DNA from: Deinandra increscens subsp. villosa
Taxonomy: Eukaryota; Streptophyta; Magnoliopsida; Asterales; Asteraceae
Assembly (NCBI GenBank): GCA_039602395.1
Contig: JBCNJP010000025.1
Coordinates: 104,887,604-104,951,603, forward strand
Reading direction: 5' to 3'
DNA: 64,000 bases
Each line of letters begins with the position of its first letter. Position 1 is the first letter of the stretch. Made by a program: the position numbers and the translations under genes. Under the pieces are notes generated by a model. That model saw only the letters and a program-made list of their open reading frames with translations, was not told the origin of the DNA and searched no databases. Below are positions 57,877-64,000 of the stretch, piece by piece.

Positions 57877-58969
57877 TATATTTTTTTTTGTTTTGGGCCG
57901 GTTCTTTTGTTTTCTAAAATTGAGGGACTAATTTTGTCAACCTTTAAAAAAAAATTTATACCCAAAAGTTACCCCGATGATTCTTTTCCATCGCCATTCG
58001 CTTTTGCGCTACCCAAATCAGAGGATTCACAGAGCCGACCAAGTGAACGCTGATTCTCCCGCTCCGGCGCTCCGACGCGCCGCCGCTCCAGCCACCCCGA
58101 CTCTGACCAAGTGAACTCCGGCCATCCCCCACAGTGAACGCGACAGCAGCAAGCCCCAAACGGTAATTTTCTTTAGTTCTTTTCAATTAGGGTTTAGTTC
58201 TTTGTTTACAAATTCAATTTTTAGGTGATTTAGGGTTTAATTTTGGTGTAATTAGTATAGTCTTTGTGTTTAACAGATCATCTCATCTTCGTTTACAGGT
58301 AATTTTTATCTCTTTCCCTTATTAGGTGCCCTATTTTGTTTTCCATAGCACCGACCTTTGCTATCTTCTTCGTTCGATTTTCTTACATTCTATCACCTTA
58401 ATTAGGCTGCGACTTATTTTCGATTTTTGTTTAAAATTTATCTGTTTACAGGATTTAGGGGCCATTATTTCGTTTATGACCTTAATTGAAAATTATAGGT
58501 TTAAATTCAGAGAAAATTTCTTAACTCTTCTACTGCTAAACTGTGAATGTCTAAATTTAAACTACATAAAGTTCGTATGCGATGGAAGTAAGAAATAGGA
58601 AAGGATGAATTTACCGTATTTGATTGGCTAACATTAGTATTTGTTGCTCGGTAATTTCTTGCTTTATACTATTTTTTTTTAAAACTTTTAGGATCTCTCA
58701 ATGTATTAATGTCGTGTTCATTTGACTATTGTAATACATATAACTTCAACAAGGTTCTCTGTTGTATTTATAAAAATTGAATATTGAAATATTGTTTTTT
58801 GACATTTTATGTATTAGATCATGCCTCCCAAATCCTTTACAAATATAAAAGCGGGGCTATGAAGCTTAAAAAGAAAAAACGGAAAACGAATTGATAAAAT
58901 CTCAAGCGGGGCCCATTTTTTTCTCGTCTAGGGCCCAAACTTTTTTATGGGTTTTTGGGGACGGCCCTG
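57877..58969 (+). pseudogene. hAT element 5' leader and broken transposase start
   Basis: A GC-rich leader-like segment (57975-58160) ends at a donor (ACGGTAATTT), followed by T-rich intron-like DNA with acceptors (TTTACAG near 58299 and 58452). At 58822 an ATG opens MPPKSFTNIKAGL, and after a shift KLKKKKRK, resembling the start of TTF-type/hAT-dimerisation transposases. Within about 80 bases the sequence passes into the right terminal repeat region. The rest of the transposase is missing, so this is an internal deletion derivative. Confidence 0.5.
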
Positions 58970-58977
58970 TCCTTTTG

Positions 58978-59188
58978 TTTGTTGAGTTAGTACTTAACTA
59001 TTAAGTTGTCCCCTTAAAAACACATAACTAGCATGTTAGCATTGATGAACCCAAACAACAAGTCAAAAACAGATTATTCATTATTATTATAAATACGAAG
59101 TCTTTTGTTACACACAAGTCTACATGAGAGTCACCGCTTAACCGTATGAAAACTATTTGAGTAATTTATGAGGAATTTGCAGAGCGTC
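58978..59188. other. 3' flank of dioxygenase gene 2
   Basis: Short AT-rich stretch between the hAT target duplication and the stop codon of the minus-strand dioxygenase. It should contain the 3' untranslated region. The hAT element therefore sits about 0.2 kb downstream of the gene. Confidence 0.5.
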
Positions 59189-62169
59189 TCAAACGGTAGA
59201 TGCAAAATCAAGTGACTTTTTCCCATCAAGAGACTTCTCAAAGTAATTTTTCAAGTACTCTTCATATACCACTTCCTTATATCGAGCCACCCCGTCTCGA
59301 GTCACCACCTCTGGAAACGGTCCAATTTTTGCCTTCGGCAGTGGTGCGTTGAAGATAGGGACCGACACTCTCGACTCGATGTCTGTAGTTCGTACTCTGT
59401 GCTCTGCACTTTTGTACCTCCCATTGCTTAAGATCTAACATAATAAACACGCCAAAAATTAGAACAACGTTTAGACATATACAAAAGAGTGGTGGCGCGC
59501 CACTACCTCTATGATTGAATGAAACAGACATTTGACTTTCAACATTTTTCAAACTTTGACCAATTAATCTTCGGAAAAGTTTAATAAACTCAAACGTCAA
59601 TTTTATTTAATGTCCTAGCTAGCATATTGATTTTTTCAAACTTTGAACATTTGAAGTTTGAAAACCAACTAACCTAGCTCCATTGTCAATGCCATGCAAC
59701 ATATATTACTTATGAGAAGGGCCAGGGCCGGCCATCCTTTTAAAATCTGATCTCATAAGTAATATATGTCGTATGGCAGGAGATAGGCTAGTTCGTTTTA
59801 ATTAATTAGCTAGGATGAATTAGTTAGTTATTCAACAACGTACGTACGTACCTGTAGTGAATCACCAACGTTAATGACCAAAGCACCATGGGTGGGTGGA
59901 ATCTCAATCCACACCTCATTTTGATCATCCGGCGATGTGTTTTCACCTTGTTTCACGTATAATCCGCCGATGCCGTCTTGTAGAAGAACGGTTAGCATGC
60001 CCGCGTCTGAGTGCCTCCCCACTCCAACGGTTAGATCCGGGTTTGGACACGGTGGGTAGAAGTTCATGTTCACCATATTAAAACCTGTTAGCTCCTGGAA
60101 TCTTGAGTCCTCTAATTTTACCCCAAGGTTCCCGATGAGTGCTTGTAGTAGCCTTTGCACCATCTGCGATGACGTCTTTACGTACTCAAGCGCCACCTCC
60201 CTACGTACCGGCCAATTAATTAATATAAAGAAATTAGGAAAAACGTGAGTCTTTTTCTATGCAAAAAAGTTGGTCGTCTACGACTTCCCGACAAAAAACT
60301 TTATTCTATATATATAAACAAAACACGTTTATTTAGAATAAGAGTAAACCTTTTTAAATGATTAAAAAATAACAGCTTTTCTACAAAGTTAAAGAAAATA
60401 TATGATAATAATAATAGGAAAAAGTTAACTTTTCTTTACTTTTTTATTTTTTCAATTAAAAAATTTATTTATTTTCCGTAAGTTTCTAATTAACAGTTTG
60501 TTTGTGGGTTGTGCCGGGGACACCGCAAAAAATTGGAATGCACCGGATCCATACGTCATCTATAGGACTATACTTGACGTATAGACCATTATATGTCAAG
60601 TATAGGTCTAAACGTGACGTGTAGGGTATGTGCAGTTAACAAAAACAGGCCGAAAAACCTGGACGAGGTACGACGATGAGATTGATAGGAGTCACAGTGG
60701 ATGTCTGCTACCAACCTATACGTCACGTATAGACCTACATATACGTGACGTATAGGATTCGAATTTCATATTATATGAACCAGTTTGCAGTTTCATCTTC
60801 TTCATCTCCCTCTCCTCTCAAAAATCCATATCTAGCATTACCAATCCATATAGTAGAAAAGAGAGAAAATAGAAAAGTGTGAAAAGTGTGTCTATATGTT
60901 GATGAACTAGTGATGAACTTGAATTTTTCACCAATTCAATATATGGAGTATTGGTTTAATATATGGTTTAGTACTTTAGTATATGTTGATGAACTTGAAT
61001 TTTTCACCATGATAGTGTCTCGATTTTCGTTAGATAAATGATAGATCTGCTTTATAGATTTGTGATACACCCGACATTCTTCTGACACACTGACTCTAAG
61101 GTACATGTATATACTTCACGTATAGACACATACATGAATGATAGTGGAGGAAAGTTGGGTCCAATGCGTGACTGTACGTCACTTATAGTCTTATACGTGA
61201 CCATCAAAATGGGTACACCGTTCCTATATGTCACGTATAGCCCTATACTTGAAGTATTAGAGCATGTGTTCTCCACAAAAATGAGCGGTGTACGTAAGAT
61301 TTCCCTTGTTTTATTTTCGCAAACCTTTTCCAACAAGATTATCGGATAATTTTATATTAATATGATTTTCCCATTTAGGAATTACAAGGAGATAGAAGGC
61401 AAACGGGCGCGCCGCTAAACCTTTTTGTATAACAAAACCAAGTTGTTTATCGCCGTCAAAATGATTATCAGATATATTAGTTATAGCAAAATTTCATTAC
61501 AACAAATTAATTTTACAATTGGTTAGCTAGTGCTTTTGGACTTCAAAAGAATAACTGATGATAAAACAGTTATATATAGGTTCAAATTCAACGAAAATAG
61601 AGGTGTAAGGTGTATATAGTGATATAAATGTTAAATAGAAAAGTGGTGTATTAGGGAATATCTTACTTGCAGCCATTAGGCCAGAAGTCAAGAGCATCGG
61701 CATCATTGGTAAACGTCATGCTGATATAGTCTTTCCACTCCAAGGCCTTCTCAATCTCAGGAACAAAGCTAGTACCGTACCTCACCAATGGGCTGGGGCT
61801 AACCCCCTTCAGATACGCAGCCTTCTTCTCTGCCGGTTGCCCGAAAAACTCGTGGGCTGCAACTTTGAGCGACTCCAGTAGTTCCAACGGCACACCATGG
61901 TTAACAACCTGGAAGAACCCTAGAGTTTCAGATGCGTGGACAATGGACTTCACCACCTGTTCATGGTTGGGACCATCAAGCTCAGACAGATCAATGGTCA
62001 CCTTTTCAAGTGAACCAGCAACCTGTTGCTTGTTGATTCGGTGGTGCGGTGGCTGGATGTATCGACCTGGTACCTCGGTAAGGCCCATGTCCACCAGACC
62101 TTTCACACCATTGCCATCTTTAACAACAAAGTTGAACAGTGAATCACCGTCATTGAAACTCGGAGCCAT
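59189..62169 (-). CDS. S8H: Scopoletin 8-hydroxylase-like 2-oxoglutarate/Fe(II) dioxygenase, copy 2
   Basis: Three exons (61667-62169, 59852-60200, 59189-59434) with GT-AG introns give 365 residues. The ATG at 62169 (MAPSFNDGDSLFNFV) is used because the upstream in-frame codons lack another ATG. The iron ligands are H231, D233 (GRHSD) and H296 (SAEHRV), and 2-oxoglutarate is held by R306 and S308 (RVS). The N-terminal GFFQVVNHGVP and core NFYPPCPNPDLT are intact. Exon 1 is nearly identical to copy 1, while exons 2 and 3 differ more, including one codon less in the loop after YVKQGENTS and a changed C-terminus (NYFEKSLDGKKSLDFASTV). Intron phases equal those of copy 1, but introns are longer (1466 and 417 bp). 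Expected role: hydroxylation of scopoletin or a related coumarin; substrate is inference. Confidence 0.88.
59691..59777. repeat. Inverted repeat in intron 2 of dioxygenase copy 2
   Basis: Arms of 27 bp (59691-59717 and 59751-59777), containing ACATATATTACTTATGAGA, are inverted copies with two mismatches. The 33-bp loop contains AGGGCCAGGGCCGGCC. It could be a small MITE remnant or an RNA hairpin. No duplication was noted. Confidence 0.8.
60545..61260. repeat. Dispersed palindromic motif TATACGTSACGTATAG, about 11 copies
   Basis: Copies or close variants occur near 60551, 60570, 60590, 60610, 60717, 60737, 61111, 61173, 61190, 61225 and 61243. The core ACGTCACGT/ACGTGACGT is nearly self-complementary and many copies are followed by ATAGACC or ATAGGAC. 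All lie in intron 1 of dioxygenase copy 2; intron 1 of copy 1 lacks them, so they came with an insertion. Confidence 0.75.
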
Positions 62170-62229
62170 CGAATTCAAACCTCCAAATTAAAAAAAATAT
62201 ATATATATCTAGCCTCGTAATTACTTAAT

Positions 62230-62273
62230 TGATGTGTATCCTGAGTATCTCAAACATGCACATATATATATAG
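62230..62273 (-). promoter_or_regulatory. Core promoter and 5' leader of dioxygenase copy 2
   Basis: A TATATATATA stretch at 62262-62273 lies about 95-105 bp upstream of the start codon. The neighbouring leader (CCTGAGTATCTCAAACATG) is nearly identical to that of copy 1. Beyond it AGATTCTTGGC and CAGGAGAGAG also correspond to copy 1, after which the two upstream regions diverge. Confidence 0.6.
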
Positions 62274-62279
62274 ATTCTT

Positions 62280-63795
62280 GGCGTTAGTCAGGAGAGAGCA
62301 TCTACCTTATTGTCAACAATAGTGGCAATTAGTTGGAATTAGACCATGATGTTGATCTTTCGTTTTATATTAATAAAATTCTCCTCTATGATTAATGAGA
62401 AGTAGAGAGTAATTTTTTATTTAGTTTTAATGAACGGCATGAATATGAATATAATATCTATCACGGACTTTTAGTCTAAGATATCCGGTGTTTAATAAGG
62501 TATATTTCTCTACAGGTTGAGGTGGAGTTCAAGTTCCATAGTCAACAAGTGGTGTAAAAATTTCATACCGAGCCCATAAAAATTTCAGACCAATCTGATG
62601 AAATTTTGATTAGACCGTCACAAAGAAAATTAATATAAAATTTTCCAAATAACCAATATCTATATTCAAATTATTAAGTTCACTACTACATTAATTCTTA
62701 AAGTTTATAAACAAAACCGAGTTTTCCAAATAACCAATATCTATATAATAATTTTAGTTCATATTTATATTTTAGCCCAGTTATTAAACAAACCTATTGT
62801 TTCACTAAAAAAAACTCTCAGTTACTCAAATACCCAATAAATATTTAGATTTTAGCCTAATAATTAGCTTTTTAAAAAACCTATCTCATACAGTTATATT
62901 AACGGCAATTCAAAAAAAGATACGCACAAACAAAATAAAATTTTCAATTTTCACCGTTAATGTTTTGTCTCGAATTAAAATCAAACATGCGTTCGTCCCC
63001 TCTATCCCACCCGACTCTCACCGAAGCAAATTGAACAGACCACTAACCAAAATCAATGTTGTTATCAGTGTTACCCCTCTCTTAAATTAGAATTAAAAAA
63101 GCCCCAAGTTTTTTGTTTCCGTATTTCTTATTATATCTTACTTTATTATTTGATAATTTGATTAATTGCTAAAAAAAATTAATGTTAGAATTTTTATTAT
63201 TTCCCGGAATACTAGATTATTGGTTGAATATTTTATTAATTTTATATTATCTTGTCGGTTAATTACTTGATTTGAGTTTGAATTTGTTAATACAACTCGA
63301 CCTACCCGAATCAGATTGAAAAAATTAATATTTAGTGGCACATAACCGACCCTCGAAAATACTGACCCACATAAAAAGAATTTTTGGGTTTGTCATTGAC
63401 CTTAAAATTTTAACCCTAAATCCCTAACCCTTAACAATTAATTCAACATCTTAAAGTCTAAACCATATAAGAATAACATTTAGTTTAAATCAAATCTAAA
63501 AAAACTATAGAAGAAACGCACGTCACATTATAGCTTAGCAAGATGACCATTCCCGTTAAAAAAATAAAGAATGAAAAAAAAACCAAACAAACCAAAAAAT
63601 ATAATAACAAAAAAAAAGTAAAAAGTAAGTCTAGAGTAGAAGTTAAACCTGTAATAAGGAGAGCTTGAAGCTGAGTTTCAAGAATACGAAAGAAAAGCCT
63701 TACCTGTTGAACTGATGGAAGAATTGTTTAATATCTTAACACTATATACATTTAACCAAGAAAAAACGTCTAAAAAGTTGAAAGGTTAAATAAGT
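62280..63795. other. Upstream region of dioxygenase copy 2 and AT-rich intergenic DNA
   Basis: Positions 62304-62390 resemble the orphan promoter-like segment at 19836-19930 and, in part, the upstream region of copy 1. CCAAATAACCAATATCTATA occurs twice near 62645 and 62725. No gene is seen. Confidence 0.4.
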
Positions 63796-63877
63796 AAGAA
63801 AGTTGTGACTAAGAAGAATCGAACCCGAGTTTCTGCGCTAGAAAACCTACACTCTTAACCATTACACTAGAAATAAA
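63796..63877 (-). mobile_element. tRNA-related SINE head
   Basis: The minus strand reads CTAGTGTAATGGTTAAGAG (A box) and, 35 bases on, GGGTTCGATTCTTC (B box), as in tRNA-derived SINEs. The acceptor and T stems do not pair well, so it is not a functional tRNA gene. The body and tail to the left are not clearly delimited and no duplication was identified. Confidence 0.5.
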
Positions 63878-64000
63878 GATTGTTTCCTTATCTGCTGAAA
63901 AAGCTATTTAATATGAAATATTTTCTAAAAAAATGTGCTCACAAACGATGTCTATTGTAGTAGTAGTATCACGCTTTATTTTGTCTTAACACTAAACTTT

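Larger units (their letters stand above)
48831..58977 (+). mobile_element. hAT transposon (48839-58969) with perfect 8-bp target duplication and nested insertions
   Basis: The left end CAGGGCCAGCCCC and the right end, read on the other strand CAGGGCCGTCCCC, form hAT-type terminal repeats. They are flanked by the exact 8-bp repeat TCCTTTTG (48831-48838 and 58970-58977), as hAT transposition produces. About 100 bp on the left and about 1.1 kb on the right look like original hAT sequence; the 9 kb between belongs to Helitrons, a MULE and other DNA. The short coding start at 58822 next to the right end suggests the original was already an internally deleted copy. Confidence 0.85.

Noticed and set aside
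62170..62178. An upstream start for dioxygenase copy 2 giving three more residues
   Set aside because: The codon there is TTG; the ATG at 62169 matches the start of copy 1.
63796..63877. A functional tRNA gene
   Set aside because: A and B boxes are present, but the acceptor and T stems do not pair; it fits a SINE head better.
1..64000. CRISPR arrays, operons or bacterial defence systems
   Set aside because: The tandem arrays have no spacer structure, and spliced genes and plant transposons show that this is nuclear plant DNA.

Overview
The window is plant nuclear DNA: AT-rich, with GT-AG introns, TA microsatellites, plant-type transposons of nearly every order, and two intron-bearing 2-oxoglutarate dioxygenase genes. 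The dioxygenases and the repeat style suggest a eudicot, perhaps Asteraceae, but the species is inference. One 500-base run of N (57196-57695) marks an assembly gap.

Only two ordinary, apparently intact genes are seen, both on the minus strand. They are paralogous scopoletin 8-hydroxylase-like (S8H / At3g12900-type) dioxygenases at 11107-12756 and 59189-62169. Both have three exons with identical intron phases, a complete HxD...H iron triad and an RxS 2-oxoglutarate motif, and similar 5' leaders and TATA regions. They would act in coumarin hydroxylation (scopoletin to fraxetin), important for iron acquisition in plants. About 46 kb of transposon-derived DNA separates them, and a promoter-like remnant at 19836-19930 hints at a lost third copy.

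Layout: 1-9057, a young non-autonomous LTR retrotransposon (LARD type, minus strand, LTRs of about 3.1 kb) inserted next to a MULE transposase pseudogene (to about 10368). 11.1-12.9 kb, dioxygenase gene 1 and promoter, then a foldback MITE with a 9-bp target duplication. 13.5-22.1 kb, SINE copies, MITEs, a possible solo LTR and a tail-only retroposon. 22.7-27.9 kb, a decayed Helitron whose helicase is split by a solo LTR with a perfect 5-bp target duplication. 27.9-29.7 kb, PIF/Harbinger-type elements with ORF1 fragments. 29.7-35.3 kb, a foldback element and two Helitrons, the larger carrying helicase remnants and spliced-gene-like fragments.

36.2-46.4 kb is a 10.2-kb CACTA (En/Spm) transposon with a nearly complete TNP2-type transposase broken by one base. 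47.6-48.7 kb is a non-LTR reverse-transcriptase pseudogene. 48.8-59.0 kb is bounded by hAT-type terminal repeats and a perfect 8-bp target duplication, and holds Helitron ends, a complete short Helitron and a MULE. Dioxygenase gene 2 follows, then mostly featureless AT-rich DNA and a tRNA-related SINE head near the right edge.

I did not find a convincing new multi-gene system. The most interesting signals are the nesting history, the structured LARD repeats, the Helitron with gene fragments, and a palindromic repeat family inside intron 1 of dioxygenase gene 2.
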